Of a stretch of 50,422 nucleotides of DNA, positions 15,972-26,991 are shown one piece after another. The stretch comes from Pirellula sp. GTDB lineage: Bacteria > Planctomycetota > Planctomycetia > Pirellulales > Pirellulaceae. The first letter of the stretch is position 1; the number at the start of each line of letters is the position of its first letter. Below the pieces are notes generated by a model. It saw only the letters and a list, made by a program, of their open reading frames with translations, did not search any database and was not told where the DNA came from. The position numbers were made by a program, and so were the translations under genes. The stretch lies in NCBI GenBank assembly GCA_021299695.1, contig JAJTEK010000037.1, forward strand, positions 1-50,422, in the 5' to 3' direction.

Positions 15972-16865
15972 ATGAAGAAGATTGTTTCGTTTGCTTTGGC
16001 AACTTGGATGTCCGTTGCCTCGATGTCCGCTTTCGGTTTCGAAAAGAACATTGTCGACACCGCAGTCGAAGCTGGCAAGTTCAAGACCCTTGCTGCCGCC
16101 TTGGGCGCCGCAGGTTTGGTCGACGCGGTCAAGGGCCCAGGCCCATTCACCGTCTTCGCTCCTTCGGACGAAGCTTTTGCAAAGCTTCCCAAGGGAACGG
16201 TTGAAACTCTGCTCAAGCCAGAGAACAAGGATAAGCTCAAGGCGATCCTGACCTACCACGTCGTTCCTGGCAAAGTCATGGCTAAGGATGTATTGGGCGT
16301 TAAGGGTGCCAAGTCCCTCAACGGTCAACGGATCGACGTCAAAGTCGATGGCGGTAAGGTTATGGTCGACGGCGCTCAAGTTGTCGCCACTGACATCGCC
16401 TGCACCAACGGTGTGATCCATGTCATCGATTCGGTGATCCTCCCTTCCGAAGATAACATCCCAACCGTAGCGACCAAAGCTGGTAAATTCAACACCCTTC
16501 TAGCTGCTGCCAAAGCCGCTGGTTTGGTCGAAGCTCTCAGTGGCGACAAGCCCTTGACAGTGTTCGCACCTACCGATGACGCATTTGCCAAGCTACCTAA
16601 GGACACTGTCGCTTCTTTGCTCAAGCCAGAGAACAAAGATAAGCTTAAGGCCATCTTGCTGTTCCACGTCGTCGAAGGACGCGTTTACTCCGAAGACGCT
16701 TTGGCAGCCAAGACCGCAGCGACTCTCCAAGGATCCAAAGTCGAAATCACCGTCAAGGACGGAGCAGCCTACGTCAACGGTGCCAAGATCTTGGCAACCG
16801 ATGTCGACGCCTCCAACGGTGTGATCCATATCATCGACTCGGTCATTCTTCCACCGGCCAAGTAA
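15972..16865 (+). CDS. Exported protein with two fasciclin (FAS1) domains
   Basis: This 297-residue protein starts with a signal peptide ([22 protein letters not shown]), then carries two FAS1 domains of about 135 residues each. Both show the family motifs: [15 protein letters not shown] and [15 protein letters not shown], then [13 protein letters not shown] and [13 protein letters not shown], and [12 protein letters not shown] and [12 protein letters not shown] at the ends. The two domains are very similar to each other, which suggests a fairly recent internal duplication. FAS1 proteins act in adhesion outside the cell. The ATG is preceded by AGGGAT. Two hairpins, the second a terminator, follow the gene. 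Confidence 0.95.
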   Translation: MKKIVSFALATWMSVASMSAFGFEKNIVDTAVEAGKFKTLAAALGAAGLVDAVKGPGPFTVFAPSDEAFAKLPKGTVETLLKPENKDKLKAILTYHVVPGKVMAKDVLGVKGAKSLNGQRIDVKVDGGKVMVDGAQVVATDIACTNGVIHVIDSVILPSEDNIPTVATKAGKFNTLLAAAKAAGLVEALSGDKPLTVFAPTDDAFAKLPKDTVASLLKPENKDKLKAILLFHVVEGRVYSEDALAAKTAATLQGSKVEITVKDGAAYVNGAKILATDVDASNGVIHIIDSVILPPAK

Positions 16866-16906
16866 TCGACTCTCAGCGACCCGTCGCTCAGAATCCTTGA
16901 AACGAC

Positions 16907-16981
16907 CGCAATTCGTCAGCGAATTGCGACTGAACTCCAAAAAAGCCGAGTAGCGCACCCTTGCGAGACTCGGCTTTTTTT
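16907..16981 (+). terminator. Tandem hairpins, second one a bidirectional terminator
   Basis: The first hairpin is perfect: CGCAATTCG (16907-16915), loop TCAG, CGAATTGCG (16920-16928). The second has AAAAAAGCCGAGT (16939-16951) pairing with ACTCGGCTTTTTT (16968-16980), with A tract before and T tract after, so it could work on both strands. It ends the fasciclin transcript. Confidence 0.9.
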
Positions 16982-17101
16982 CATTGGCGACCCATTCGCC
17001 GGCTAACCAACACCCCGACGGTTTCCCCCTCGCCTTCGCTCCTGGATTCGCAGAATTCGGTAGAATAGAACCGATGTTCCGAATCCCAGTAGGAATAGCC
17101 A

Positions 17102-20100
17102 ATGTTGCAAACCAATCAGGCGATGAATTCGATGATCACTTCGAACCGGTGTCATGAACAAAATTTCCTTCGTATCTGCCTTTGCTTGGCCATCGTATTC
17201 GTAGCCGAACAATTAGGGTTGTCCCAAGGTTTTCAAAACCGTTTCTCGATGCCCGAAGGGCTCCTGATGACCGCACCTCGCGAAGTGGAGGTCCTGCTGA
17301 GCGATGCGCAAGAAGCGATCGAGGCAAAGCAATGGGCCGAGGCGAGCGTCACACTCGGGCAACTTCTAGGAATCGAAGAATCCGCTGGCGATGGTCCGCT
17401 GGGCGAAGACTACTTTCTTTCGCCAACGGCGAGGACCAAAGACGGGGCACAAACGGTTTTAGGGCAAGCTAAAAAGATGCTCGAGAATCTTCCCGAGGAA
17501 GCCAAACAAGCCGTCGAGTTAAGGTATGGAGTCAAAGCCCAGCAACGGCTCGATCAAGCCATCGATCAAAACGACATTGGACTTTTGCACGAGCTATCGA
17601 GCCGCTATGGATTCACCGACGCAGGGCGCGACGCATCCTTGCTCCTAGCCGAACATCTGCTGACGATCGGCAACACCGTCGATGCGACTAACACCTTGGA
17701 ACGACTCTTGCGCGATCGCTCTGCACGAGACCGATTCGGTGCAGGCCTAGGCGTATTGGCCGTTGCATCCAAGCTAACTTCCAGCACGACGACCCAAGCC
17801 GGAAAACTGCTGGTCGAAGTCCGCGAGTACTTTCCGAGCGTGTCCTTGGACTGGGCCGGATCCAAGATCGGATGGAACGACAAAACCACCAGCGAATCGA
17901 TCCTCCAGAGTCTATCGAAAGAAGATTTCAAGAAAATCGCTTTGCGCACAAGTCATCCTCGTTTCGAAGGAGGAGGCCTAGATCGAAACGCCAACACCGA
18001 TGCGGGCCAGCCGATTCCTATCCTGCGATGGAGTGTCGACTTGCATGAATCTGCCCAGCACAAGGAGAATCTCGAGCGAACGCTGCGCAAGCAGTTGGCC
18101 GAAAGGCGTGCACATCTGGTACCAACTCGTTGGCCGATCAGCTCCGGGGACTTGATATTCCTGCCAACCTACGATCAGCGCATCCTTGCGATCGATGCGA
18201 GATCCGGCAAGATCCGCTGGCCGATCGTCTTTAGCGGTTCGCCTTTGGGGTATTCGATCGACCGAGGATCGAATCGAGATAGCTATGCCTTGGGCCTACC
18301 GGCACCAGACTATTTGGTCCGGAGGGTTTGGGGGGACTTTGCGACCAGCCAAATCTCGACCGATGGAAAACGAATCTTCGGCTTAAGCGGATCGTCAGCA
18401 GCCGAGGTCGGTGAGAGCTTCGCCGTAGGACCCAATGCGAGGTTGAATCGCAACCCGATGATTCGAACCTACAACGTCCTGCAAGCCTGGAGCATCGCCG
18501 AGGAAGGAAAGCTGCTTTGGGAATGCGGCGGGGTCAATCGCTCCAGTGCACCTGACCTTAAAGGAGCACTTTTTTTGGGAGCTCCGATACCCGTTCGGTC
18601 CGAGCTTTTGGTTCTTGCGGAACTCAACGGAGAAGTTTTCCTAGTCTCCCTTGAACCAGGCACCGGATCGATGAACTGGAGACAATCCTTGGTCGCCAAC
18701 CAAGGCACTACCATCGCGTTGGATCCCCAGCGGAAAGCTTTTGGGCTAAGTCCCAGTCTGGAGGGTTCGCTGGTGATTTGTCCGACCCTTTCAGGTTTCC
18801 TGGTCGCCTACGATCTGAACCGACGCGAGTTGGCCTGGAGCAAGAGCTACCCCATGAACCCGTCGTTGATGCCCGGAGCGGCTTTCAATATTGTGGGCGG
18901 AATGGACCTTAGGGAAACCGACCCGATGCTCTCTCGCTCCTTGGATACGGCAGTGGTAGTGCACGATGGAGTCAGCGTCTTTGCCCCCTCAAACGGAACG
19001 GCGATCTACGGAATTTCCAATGCCGATGGGGCCGAATTATGGCAAATCGGCCATGATGAAGGATCGATGTTCCGGTATGTCGCAGGGATTTGGAACCAGC
19101 TTGCTGTGTTGGTTTATGCCCAAGAGATCGTCGGAGTGGATTTGCGGACCGGACAACCGGCTTGGGCGCCGATACCCATTCCCAACGGAGCCCACGTTGT
19201 CGGCAAGAGCGTCCGATCCGATTCCAACCTGATCGTTCCTTTATCGAACCAGCAGCTCATCGAGATCGATTTGTTGCAAGGCTCGGTGCTTTCCGAAACA
19301 CGTTGCGAGAAGGCGTTAGGGAATCTCGCGGTGGTCGACAATAGGCTCCTGAGTGCCAGTCCATTCGAATTGACCAGCTATTCGATCCGGGATCGCTTTC
19401 AAGCCGATCTGATCGAAGAATTAAAGAACGCCCCAGGCACCGCTTCGGTGCTCCAAAAAGAGGGCGAACTGGCGCTTGCATCGGGCGAAATCGACCAGGC
19501 GATGGCCAAGCTCGAAGAGGCCATCGCCTTATCCCCCCAAGATTTCGACATTCGCCGATCGTTCATCAAAGCATTGACCATGGCGCTGAGAACCGACTTT
19601 GATCGCTACATCGAAAAGGTTCGAAGTTACGAATCATTTGCCAGCGATTTGGATCTACCCACCTATTTGAGAGTCATGATCCATGGCCTCGAAAAACGCC
19701 AACGCTGGAGCGAGGCCTTTGAAAAATTGCTCGAACTTTCCGATACCCGACTCTCTCGACGGATCGATCAGATGATGGATGGCAACAGCATCGATGCAAG
19801 CGCCCGATGGACCATTCACGAAGACGCATGGATCTCGGCCCATTTGGCCAGGATCGCTCGACGTTTGTCAGACTCTGACTGGGAGACACTGCGAGTCTCG
19901 ATCGAAAAGCGACTCGAAGTCGACCCAAAACAGGACCCTTCGATGGTACGTTTGCGTTTGCAGCATTTCGACGGATTGCCCTATACCCAAACAGCTCGAT
20001 TGAACTACGCAAATTCCTTGGGGATTCGGAGCATGGTCGATGCAGAATACCTCCTGACCTCATCGAATCCGTCTGGGCCCACCGTTGACGAAACCGAGCA

Positions 20101-21868
20101 AGCGATTCGCAAGGCCAAAGCAAGGCTCTACCTCAAGAGCGAACGCCCTATGAAATCCTGGCTAGAACTCGGCAAAGACGATGAGGCATTTCTGACGTTG
20201 GCCAAAGACCTAAGTGGCAAAAACGGACCGGGAATCCTCAGATACAACTCACCGAATGCGATGCTCATTCGCTTCAAGGAACGCGAACTGGCCGATCTGC
20301 AAAAACATATCTGGCCCCAAGGTAAAGTCCAAGTCACCTCGAGCTTTGCCGAAGCCAACGCTGTTGGCCAATTCCAATCGACCCACGAAGGCTCGAACTT
20401 ATGCCAGATCGGAAGCATCATCGGAGACTCCTTCCTGGGCTGGCAAGCCTACTTCAACAATGGACTGCTTCATTTGGTCCAACCTCAAACCGGCGAAGAA
20501 GTCCAGTACCTGCTCGATGTCGCAAGACTCGACAGGACCGTCACTCCCCGGATCCATGCGATCAACAGCATCCTGATCATCGAACTCAAAGACCAGGTCG
20601 TCGCACTGGATTTATTCCATGCAAACCTAAGTCAACAAGACGGTCAGCTTTGGAATGCCAACTTTGGAAAAGAAAATCTCGACCCAGAAATCCAAGGACC
20701 TGGACGAGGGAGATCCAACACCATCGAACGCAATGCCTGGGGGTTACCGATCCCCAAAAAAGGATTCCGGGTTGTCGACGTCTCTCGCTGGGGGGTCATC
20801 GTTCAATCCGAGAATGAAATCATCAGCTTTCATCCCCTCCTGGGAACCAAGCAATGGAGCTTGCAAGGCTTCCGAACCGCGTCGTTATTGAGCAAAGGTG
20901 GATTCCTCTACTCTTTTGAAACGGGGGCCAAAACGATCCAGAAAATCGACCCCAGCGATGGATCCATCGTCGAGGAAATCGCCACCGAACAAGAAGGCTG
21001 GACGCCACTGACCGTTGTAGCGGATCGATGGTTGTTTCAACCCGTGCGGCAAGCCAACGCGGATCAAACCAGCCGCATGAAACTACGTCTCGTCGAACCC
21101 TCTACCGGTGAAAATGTCCTTCAAGCCGACCACACACTCGATACGCGTTTGGCAATCGCAGGGGACCTCGGAGTCGTAGCCCTTCGAAACGACGGAAACA
21201 TGCTTTACTGGAACGCAAGGAAAGGGACCGAAAGCAAGTCCCAGGTCGACGTAGAAGGCAAATTCAGCAGCATTACGGCACAGGTCTTTGGCGATATCGC
21301 CTTGGTCCTACCCCATGCCGGGGCGATGGAACTGGACAATGTTCAAGTCTTCCCCCAACTGCGAAGCGATCCTACAGTCGCGGCTTGCGCAGGACGCTTA
21401 TTCGCGATCCAAATCGAGGATGGATCTCTTGCCCTGTTCCCGCTGAGCCAAAGTCGACAATCCCCCGCTGCGGTCTTTCTGCGCCGACTGACCCTCAAGA
21501 ACGTTCGTGGCATGGCTTTGGATTTCACAAGCATCGCTCTGATCGATGTGCGCACTGGAAAATTGCTCTACCAGAAGCATGACCTACCAGCGATCCGAGG
21601 GGATTCCTTCCGGCAGTTGCTCCTGCCCACTCAAAATCAAATGTCGATCAAACTCTACGGAAACCTTTTCCAAATCGTCTGGACCGATGAGCCTATGGAG
21701 CGATCCGACCCGGACCCAGCCAATGGCGAACTGGCAATCGGCGAACTCGACTTGGATTCCTTCCAAGCTTCGGCCGAGGAACTGGCCGACAAAATCAAAA
21801 ACGCGCCGCTCATCCCGGGCAACCTACCTCGAGAAAACGGGAATTTGGATCCTCAGATCCCTCGATGA
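17102..21868 (+). CDS. Very large PQQ-like beta-propeller/TPR protein, exported
   Basis: This 1588-residue protein has an N-terminal hydrophobic segment (FLRICLCLAIVFVAEQLGLSQG) that looks like a signal peptide or anchor. It then contains many PQQ-binding-like WD repeats of the form D-x2-T/S-G-x4-W: IDARSGKIRW, SLEPGTGSMNW, ISNADGAELW and DLRTGQPAW in the first half, HPLLGTKQW, IDPSDGSIV and VEPSTGENV in the second. Between the two propellers (about residues 780-820) lies a TPR-like segment, EGELALASGEIDQAMAKLEEAIALSP. No enzymatic residues are evident; a scaffold role at the cell surface is possible. AGGA precedes the ATG. The last codons overlap the next gene by ATGA, so both are probably translated together. 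Confidence 0.88.
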   Translation: MLQTNQAMNSMITSNRCHEQNFLRICLCLAIVFVAEQLGLSQGFQNRFSMPEGLLMTAPREVEVLLSDAQEAIEAKQWAEASVTLGQLLGIEESAGDGPLGEDYFLSPTARTKDGAQTVLGQAKKMLENLPEEAKQAVELRYGVKAQQRLDQAIDQNDIGLLHELSSRYGFTDAGRDASLLLAEHLLTIGNTVDATNTLERLLRDRSARDRFGAGLGVLAVASKLTSSTTTQAGKLLVEVREYFPSVSLDWAGSKIGWNDKTTSESILQSLSKEDFKKIALRTSHPRFEGGGLDRNANTDAGQPIPILRWSVDLHESAQHKENLERTLRKQLAERRAHLVPTRWPISSGDLIFLPTYDQRILAIDARSGKIRWPIVFSGSPLGYSIDRGSNRDSYALGLPAPDYLVRRVWGDFATSQISTDGKRIFGLSGSSAAEVGESFAVGPNARLNRNPMIRTYNVLQAWSIAEEGKLLWECGGVNRSSAPDLKGALFLGAPIPVRSELLVLAELNGEVFLVSLEPGTGSMNWRQSLVANQGTTIALDPQRKAFGLSPSLEGSLVICPTLSGFLVAYDLNRRELAWSKSYPMNPSLMPGAAFNIVGGMDLRETDPMLSRSLDTAVVVHDGVSVFAPSNGTAIYGISNADGAELWQIGHDEGSMFRYVAGIWNQLAVLVYAQEIVGVDLRTGQPAWAPIPIPNGAHVVGKSVRSDSNLIVPLSNQQLIEIDLLQGSVLSETRCEKALGNLAVVDNRLLSASPFELTSYSIRDRFQADLIEELKNAPGTASVLQKEGELALASGEIDQAMAKLEEAIALSPQDFDIRRSFIKALTMALRTDFDRYIEKVRSYESFASDLDLPTYLRVMIHGLEKRQRWSEAFEKLLELSDTRLSRRIDQMMDGNSIDASARWTIHEDAWISAHLARIARRLSDSDWETLRVSIEKRLEVDPKQDPSMVRLRLQHFDGLPYTQTARLNYANSLGIRSMVDAEYLLTSSNPSGPTVDETEQAIRKAKARLYLKSERPMKSWLELGKDDEAFLTLAKDLSGKNGPGILRYNSPNAMLIRFKERELADLQKHIWPQGKVQVTSSFAEANAVGQFQSTHEGSNLCQIGSIIGDSFLGWQAYFNNGLLHLVQPQTGEEVQYLLDVARLDRTVTPRIHAINSILIIELKDQVVALDLFHANLSQQDGQLWNANFGKENLDPEIQGPGRGRSNTIERNAWGLPIPKKGFRVVDVSRWGVIVQSENEIISFHPLLGTKQWSLQGFRTASLLSKGGFLYSFETGAKTIQKIDPSDGSIVEEIATEQEGWTPLTVVADRWLFQPVRQANADQTSRMKLRLVEPSTGENVLQADHTLDTRLAIAGDLGVVALRNDGNMLYWNARKGTESKSQVDVEGKFSSITAQVFGDIALVLPHAGAMELDNVQVFPQLRSDPTVAACAGRLFAIQIEDGSLALFPLSQSRQSPAAVFLRRLTLKNVRGMALDFTSIALIDVRTGKLLYQKHDLPAIRGDSFRQLLLPTQNQMSIKLYGNLFQIVWTDEPMERSDPDPANGELAIGELDLDSFQASAEELADKIKNAPLIPGNLPRENGNLDPQIPR

Positions 21869-23583
21869 GAATCACCTCGATACCTCGATACTATCGGAAT
21901 CTAAAGCGATGGCGGGAGATCATCTTGATCCTGCGTCGCTACGGGCTTGCCGATTGGCTCAGCCGCCTGAGGCTGGACTTCGTTCGAGATTGGATCAAGG
22001 ACGATCAGGGGGTCCCATTGTCGAGCTACTCCCGCGAGGCGCGCGTTCGCATGGCACTGACAGATCTAGGGCCCACGTTCATCAAACTCGGACAGGTCTT
22101 GTCCTTGCGTCCCGACCTTGTCGGCAGCGCCCAAGCGGCCGAGTTGCAGATGCTCCAAGCCAATGTCCCCGCGGATCCTCCTGAGATCGTCAAGACGACC
22201 ATCGAGTCGGAACTTAAAGATTCTCTCAATCAACTCTTCGCGTCCTTCGAACCGGTGGCCATGGCCTCTGCCTCGATCGGACAGGCCCACCGCGCTAGGC
22301 TCAGCGACGGCACCGAAGTGGTAGTGAAAGTCCAGCACGAGAATATCCGAGCCAAAATCCATGAGGATCTCGAAGTCCTCGCTGGCTTAGCGAGCCTAGC
22401 AGACCGAATCCCCGAGTTCGCCGTTTGGCGACCGCGTGAAATCGTCAGCCAACTTTCCCGCTCCTTGAAACGCGAGCTGAGCTTCACTCAGGAACAAGCC
22501 AATTTGACCATGCTCCGCGAAGCGCTCGAAGGCAAGCCGGGTATCAAAATTCCCGAGGCGTTTGCAAGCCATTCGAGCGCTCGGGTTCTGACCATGAGTC
22601 TGCTTACCGGAGAGTCGATCCATGCGGCGAGCGACCCGGTGAAATTCTCTGACGCCGACCGCGAGCAGATCGCCCGCAGGATCGCTGATCTGTACGTCGA
22701 AATGATCTTCGTCAAAGGACTCTATCATGCCGACCCACATCCTGGAAATATACTCATCGAATCCGATGGTACCCTGGGACTTCTGGACTTTGGGATGGTC
22801 GGTCGAATCGACGATACGCTCCGCGACCAAATCGAAGAAATGCTCTGGGCATTATCCCTCAAGGACTCTGGGCTTCTTGCTGCCGTCGTCAAGAGAGTAG
22901 GCAAGGTGCCGCAGAACGTCGATGATGCCATTCTCTCGAACGATATCACCGACCTGATTGCCACCTATGGAAATCAACCGATCGAACGAATCGATTTGGC
23001 CAGCGCCCTCAACGATGCGACCGATATCCTACATAGGCATCGCATCGTCTTGCCAAGCCAAATGGGGATGCTGATCAAAACCCTAGTCACCCTGCAGGGA
23101 ACGATCGGCCAAACGAGCCCAAAATTCAGTTTGCTCGAAGCCATCGAGCCGATGTTCAAACGCTTGTGGAGAAATAGGCTCTCCCCTTGGCGACAAGCCC
23201 GCCGGATGCGGCGCCTCTACGTCGAGGTCGAAAGCCTCGTCGAGAAACTCCCGCACCAAATCAGCTCGGTCATGGATCTGGTGCAAAGCGGAAAACTCGA
23301 CGTGCACCTTTCGCACCGTGGACTGAGCCCATCGATCAACCGATTGGTATTGGGTCTGCTGACAAGCTCCCTGCTGCTCGGTTCGTCGGTTCTACTGGCT
23401 TATAAGGTCCCACCGTTGATCTTCATGAACCAAGGCCCCTTGGGGTTGAAAGACATCTCCCTGATCGGCCTCGGTGGTTTTATCCTAAGCATGATCGTGA
23501 CCATACGAATCCTCTTTGCCATCAACCGCTCAGGGCACCTGGATCCTCACGGCGAGACCGACGACCAGGAGCCTTGGACCTAA
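21865..23583 (+). CDS. AarF/UbiB (ABC1) family atypical kinase
   Basis: This 572-residue protein belongs to the ABC1/UbiB family, atypical kinase-like ATPases linked to ubiquinone/isoprenoid lipid metabolism. Visible motifs are the KxGQ segment FIKLGQVLSLRPDLV (about residue 72), the A-rich loop ASIGQAHRA, VVVKVQHENI with the ATP-site lysine, HADPHPGNI (about 289) and LLDFGMVGRI (about 308). Two hydrophobic helices at the C-terminus (about 485-560) anchor it in the membrane. The start codon overlaps the stop of the beta-propeller gene (ATGA). The stop interlocks with that of the convergent rsgA (shared CTAA). Whether it serves quinone synthesis here is inferred from the family. Confidence 0.93.
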   Translation: MRITSIPRYYRNLKRWREIILILRRYGLADWLSRLRLDFVRDWIKDDQGVPLSSYSREARVRMALTDLGPTFIKLGQVLSLRPDLVGSAQAAELQMLQANVPADPPEIVKTTIESELKDSLNQLFASFEPVAMASASIGQAHRARLSDGTEVVVKVQHENIRAKIHEDLEVLAGLASLADRIPEFAVWRPREIVSQLSRSLKRELSFTQEQANLTMLREALEGKPGIKIPEAFASHSSARVLTMSLLTGESIHAASDPVKFSDADREQIARRIADLYVEMIFVKGLYHADPHPGNILIESDGTLGLLDFGMVGRIDDTLRDQIEEMLWALSLKDSGLLAAVVKRVGKVPQNVDDAILSNDITDLIATYGNQPIERIDLASALNDATDILHRHRIVLPSQMGMLIKTLVTLQGTIGQTSPKFSLLEAIEPMFKRLWRNRLSPWRQARRMRRLYVEVESLVEKLPHQISSVMDLVQSGKLDVHLSHRGLSPSINRLVLGLLTSSLLLGSSVLLAYKVPPLIFMNQGPLGLKDISLIGLGGFILSMIVTIRILFAINRSGHLDPHGETDDQEPWT

Positions 23584-24824
23584 CCGAGCTCCTCGTCGGA
23601 ATCCCCTTCGAGATTCCCGTCGAGATCCAACTCAAACTTCGTCGAGTCGTACGAGCAGGACTCAGGAATGTCCTGGGAATCGTCGGAGGTAAACGCCGGA
23701 GCGTCGAGGATCTGAAGGTAACTCTCGTAGCGCCTTGGGTCGAGCCGTCCATCGGCGACGGCATCCTTGACCGCGCAGGGCTCCTCGTGGTTGTGAGAAC
23801 AATTCGGATAGCGGCAGTGGGAAGCAAACGGCCGCATATCGCGAAACAGTCCGGTAAGTTCCGCCGGTACGATATCCCAAAGTTGAAATTGCCTTACGCC
23901 AGGCGTGTCGATGATCGAAGTCGTCTGATCGATTCGAAACCACGCTGCAGTCGTTGTGGTGTGCTTGCCTTTTTGATTATCCAGACTCACGGCTTGGACG
24001 CGTTGAGCAAGCCCAGGGATCAGGTCGTTGAGGATACTCGACTTTCCGACGCCGCTTTGACCGATCACGGCGGTGCATTTGCCCTGAGCCCATGATCTCA
24101 GAAGATTCATTCCCCAGCCTCGCATGGCGCTGACCATCAAGGCCTTGTAGCCCATCTGCGAGTAGCTTCCGATAAGCGGCTGGAGTCGCTGGGGATCGAT
24201 CAGGTCGCATTTATTGATGCATACTGCTGCCTCGATCTGATTCTGCTCGGCGGTCGCTAGGATCCGATCGATCAAATTCGGTTTGATTCCCGGTTCTGCC
24301 GCGCTCGTTACGACGAGGATCTGGTCGATATTCGAGGCGATGACATGCCTGCGATTTTTGCTCGTACGGCACAGTTCGGAAATCCTTGGCTCGATGCGAA
24401 CAATCCATCCCTGGTTGCCCGATTGGGGTTCGATACGTACCCGGTCCCCGGTGACCACGACGTGCCGTTGGGTCGTCGAGAGATTCTTCAACACCCTTCG
24501 GACCGCGCATCGAAGAATCGTTCCATCATCGAGCTCGACAATCGATTCGAGTCCATGGACCCGAATCACGCGGCCTTCTATCGTCGTGTCCGAGGCATCG
24601 ATCTGGATGGTGTGGTACGAGTCGCGGTGCTCGGACTCGACCAAATTTCCCTTGACGGTACGGTGACGCGTCAAATCCCCTTTGCCGGTGATCCTCTGGG
24701 AATTTTGTGTGTCGATTTCGTCCTTGGAGTCGGCGTATTTTTCCGTCAGACCTCGCTCACGCCGCTGCCCCTGATGCCCTTTGCGAAATTCGATTCGGGT
24801 TTTATTTGACTTTTTCTTGGGCAT
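23580..24824 (-). CDS. rsgA: Ribosome small-subunit-dependent GTPase RsgA
   Basis: RsgA helps the late maturation of the 30S subunit. The 414-residue protein has the circularly permuted GTPase order: OB-fold (about 82-145), then NKCD (G4, 204-207), GQSGVGKSS (G1, 255-263) and DTPG (G3, 306-309). The C-terminal zinc motif follows, with Cys337, Cys342, His344 and Cys350. An N-terminal basic extension of about 75 residues (MPKKKSNKTRIEFRKGHQ...) precedes the OB-fold. It lies 30 bp downstream of ftsH on the same strand, so cysE-ftsH-rsgA may be one transcript. Confidence 0.96.
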   Translation of the reverse strand: MPKKKSNKTRIEFRKGHQGQRRERGLTEKYADSKDEIDTQNSQRITGKGDLTRHRTVKGNLVESEHRDSYHTIQIDASDTTIEGRVIRVHGLESIVELDDGTILRCAVRRVLKNLSTTQRHVVVTGDRVRIEPQSGNQGWIVRIEPRISELCRTSKNRRHVIASNIDQILVVTSAAEPGIKPNLIDRILATAEQNQIEAAVCINKCDLIDPQRLQPLIGSYSQMGYKALMVSAMRGWGMNLLRSWAQGKCTAVIGQSGVGKSSILNDLIPGLAQRVQAVSLDNQKGKHTTTTAAWFRIDQTTSIIDTPGVRQFQLWDIVPAELTGLFRDMRPFASHCRYPNCSHNHEEPCAVKDAVADGRLDPRRYESYLQILDAPAFTSDDSQDIPESCSYDSTKFELDLDGNLEGDSDEELG

Positions 24825-24854
24825 TCGAATTCCGGTGTTTTAGTATCCCTGTGC

Positions 24855-26894
24855 TTAGCCCACCGAAGCGGTCGAATCGCTCAGATCGGTTTCCGAGGAT
24901 CCGTCGGATGTCGAATGAACACTCGGTCCGAGAATCGCCTCGATCTGCTTCTCGTCGAGCTCTTCCTCTTCGATCAGAGCATCCTTGAGTCGCTCGAGCG
25001 CATGGCGGTGTTTTTCAAGCAGCTCAAGAGCCGATCGGTCGGCCAACCGCAGATTCTCTCCGAGTTCGGTGTCGATGATTTCTTGAGTTCTTTCGCTAAA
25101 CTGCCGTTGTTGGTGCATCTCGCGTCCCAAAAACGGATCGCTATCGGAAAGCTTGTAGGATACCGGGCCGAGTTTTCTGCTCATGCCCCAGTGGGCGATC
25201 ATGCGACGCGACAGGGAGGTGGCCCGTTCGAGATCGTTCTCCGCACCGACACTCGTTTCGTTGTAGATGATCTGTTCGGCGGCACGCCCTGCAAGGAGCA
25301 CGACGAGTTGATCTCGAAGCTCCCGCTCCGACATGTTCATGCGGTCTTCGGAGGGGAGGATTTGGGTGCTACCTAGGGATTGTCCTCGGGGGATAACCGT
25401 GACTTTATGGACTCGCTGCGCACCTGCTAAAAACCAAGCGGCGATGGTATGACCGGCTTCGTGGTAAGCCGTCTTGGCCTTCTCCGATGGGGCCATAACC
25501 TCTTCGCGTTTGGCCCCCATGAGGACCTTGTCGCGAGCATATTCAAAATCCTCCATGAACACCCGTTTCTTGTCGTTCCTTGCCGCCCACAAGGCCGCTT
25601 CGTTGACGATGTTTCGCAGGTCCGCACCCGTCATGCCGATCGTCGCCTCGGCGACGCGTTTGAGATCGACGTCCGCATCGAGTGGAACGTCGCGCACGTG
25701 AACCTTGAGGATCTCTTGACGGCCTTTGAGCGTTGGGCGTCCGACGGTGATGTGTCGGTCGAAGCGACCGGGGCGAAGGAGTGCAGGATCCAAAACATCA
25801 GGTCGGTTCGTCGAGGCCACGACAATGACCGACTCGGTTGGGGAAAAACCATCCATCTCGCTCAAGATCTGGTTGAGCGTCTGCTCGCGCTCGTCGTGCC
25901 CCCCACCCAGGCCTGCCCCGCGCTGACGTCCGACCGCGTCGATCTCATCGATGAAAATGATGCCCGGAGAATTCTGTTTGGCCGTAGCGAACAGATCCCG
26001 AACACGCGACGCCCCGACGCCGACGAACATCTGGATAAACTCGCTGCCGTTGACCGAGTAGAACGCCACTCCAGCTTCTCCGGCGATGGCTCGTGCAAGC
26101 AAGGTTTTTCCCGTTCCTGGTGGACCGTTGAGCAAGACTCCCTTGGGAACTCGCCCACCGAGCTTCTGGAACTTCTCAGGGGACTTGAGAAAATCGACGA
26201 TCTCCTTGAGGTCGGCCTTGACCCCGTCAAGACCCGCGACGTCATCGAACGTGATGGCTTGGTCGGTCGCTTCAAAACGCTTGGCGGTCGATCGGGTGAA
26301 GTTGCTCAGGAAATTCCCACCCATCATGTTGTCTTTGGATCGCTTCATGAACAGGTAGATCCCCAAGCCGAGCAAGCCCAAGGAAGCCAGCGAAAGGAGC
26401 AAATACAACGGGCTCGAATCGGAACTGGGCACTACGTCATAGACCAACCCGGGCTTCTCGCTGGCCGAATTCGATTCTGCTGATGGCTTCGAATCTCGGA
26501 TTGCTTCTAGGCGTTCAAAAAGCGCCCGGCGGACTTCCCCCTCGTTGGGCAAAGACACCCGGAAATTTGGCTTTAAACGCTCGATACTCCCACTGGTTCC
26601 TTTCTTAGGGGACACCGGATTGCCCTGAAAGTCAAAGCTCAGGGGTTGCTCGGGTGGCGCGATAAAAGTCCCCTCGGCGGCCGTCGGGTAGATCGTCAGC
26701 CTCTGGACATTCTGTCGATCGAGTTGTTCGAGAAAAAAGCTGTAGTCGATGCGGGAAAACTCGCCCGAACCAGGCATAAATAGCAAAAGTAAACAGAGAG
26801 ACAACAGCAGTGCGAACCACCAAAAGTTGCTGCCGTTTTTCCTGGCCTGGGTCACTGTGGGAGGGGTCTGACCGTCGGGTTTCGATGGGTTCAT
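24855..26894 (-). CDS. ftsH: ATP-dependent zinc metalloprotease FtsH
   Basis: FtsH is the membrane-bound AAA+ protease that degrades misassembled membrane proteins and some regulators. The 679-residue protein has TM segments at about 24-40 and 162-183 with a periplasmic domain between them. It has Walker A GPPGTGKT (257-264), Walker B IIFIDEID, the pore loop containing [12 protein letters not shown], the second region of homology (RPGRFDR) and the zinc-binding HEAGH (478-482). The periplasmic part is longer than in E. coli and Ser/Pro-rich near 135-160. It sits between cysE (upstream) and rsgA (downstream). Confidence 0.97.
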   Translation of the reverse strand: MNPSKPDGQTPPTVTQARKNGSNFWWFALLLSLCLLLLFMPGSGEFSRIDYSFFLEQLDRQNVQRLTIYPTAAEGTFIAPPEQPLSFDFQGNPVSPKKGTSGSIERLKPNFRVSLPNEGEVRRALFERLEAIRDSKPSAESNSASEKPGLVYDVVPSSDSSPLYLLLSLASLGLLGLGIYLFMKRSKDNMMGGNFLSNFTRSTAKRFEATDQAITFDDVAGLDGVKADLKEIVDFLKSPEKFQKLGGRVPKGVLLNGPPGTGKTLLARAIAGEAGVAFYSVNGSEFIQMFVGVGASRVRDLFATAKQNSPGIIFIDEIDAVGRQRGAGLGGGHDEREQTLNQILSEMDGFSPTESVIVVASTNRPDVLDPALLRPGRFDRHITVGRPTLKGRQEILKVHVRDVPLDADVDLKRVAEATIGMTGADLRNIVNEAALWAARNDKKRVFMEDFEYARDKVLMGAKREEVMAPSEKAKTAYHEAGHTIAAWFLAGAQRVHKVTVIPRGQSLGSTQILPSEDRMNMSERELRDQLVVLLAGRAAEQIIYNETSVGAENDLERATSLSRRMIAHWGMSRKLGPVSYKLSDSDPFLGREMHQQRQFSERTQEIIDTELGENLRLADRSALELLEKHRHALERLKDALIEEEELDEKQIEAILGPSVHSTSDGSSETDLSDSTASVG

Positions 26895-26991
26895 GAGGCT
26901 GCGGCAAAGGTGGAATCAGAACGAGAGATTTCGCCCCGTATTGTAGCAACACTCCCTGAAAAATGGACCGTTTTAGAAGTTTTTAAAAACC

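Noticed and set aside
25449-26483. 344-residue frame antisense to ftsH
   Set aside because: Fully inside ftsH on the opposite strand with no domain and an atypical composition.
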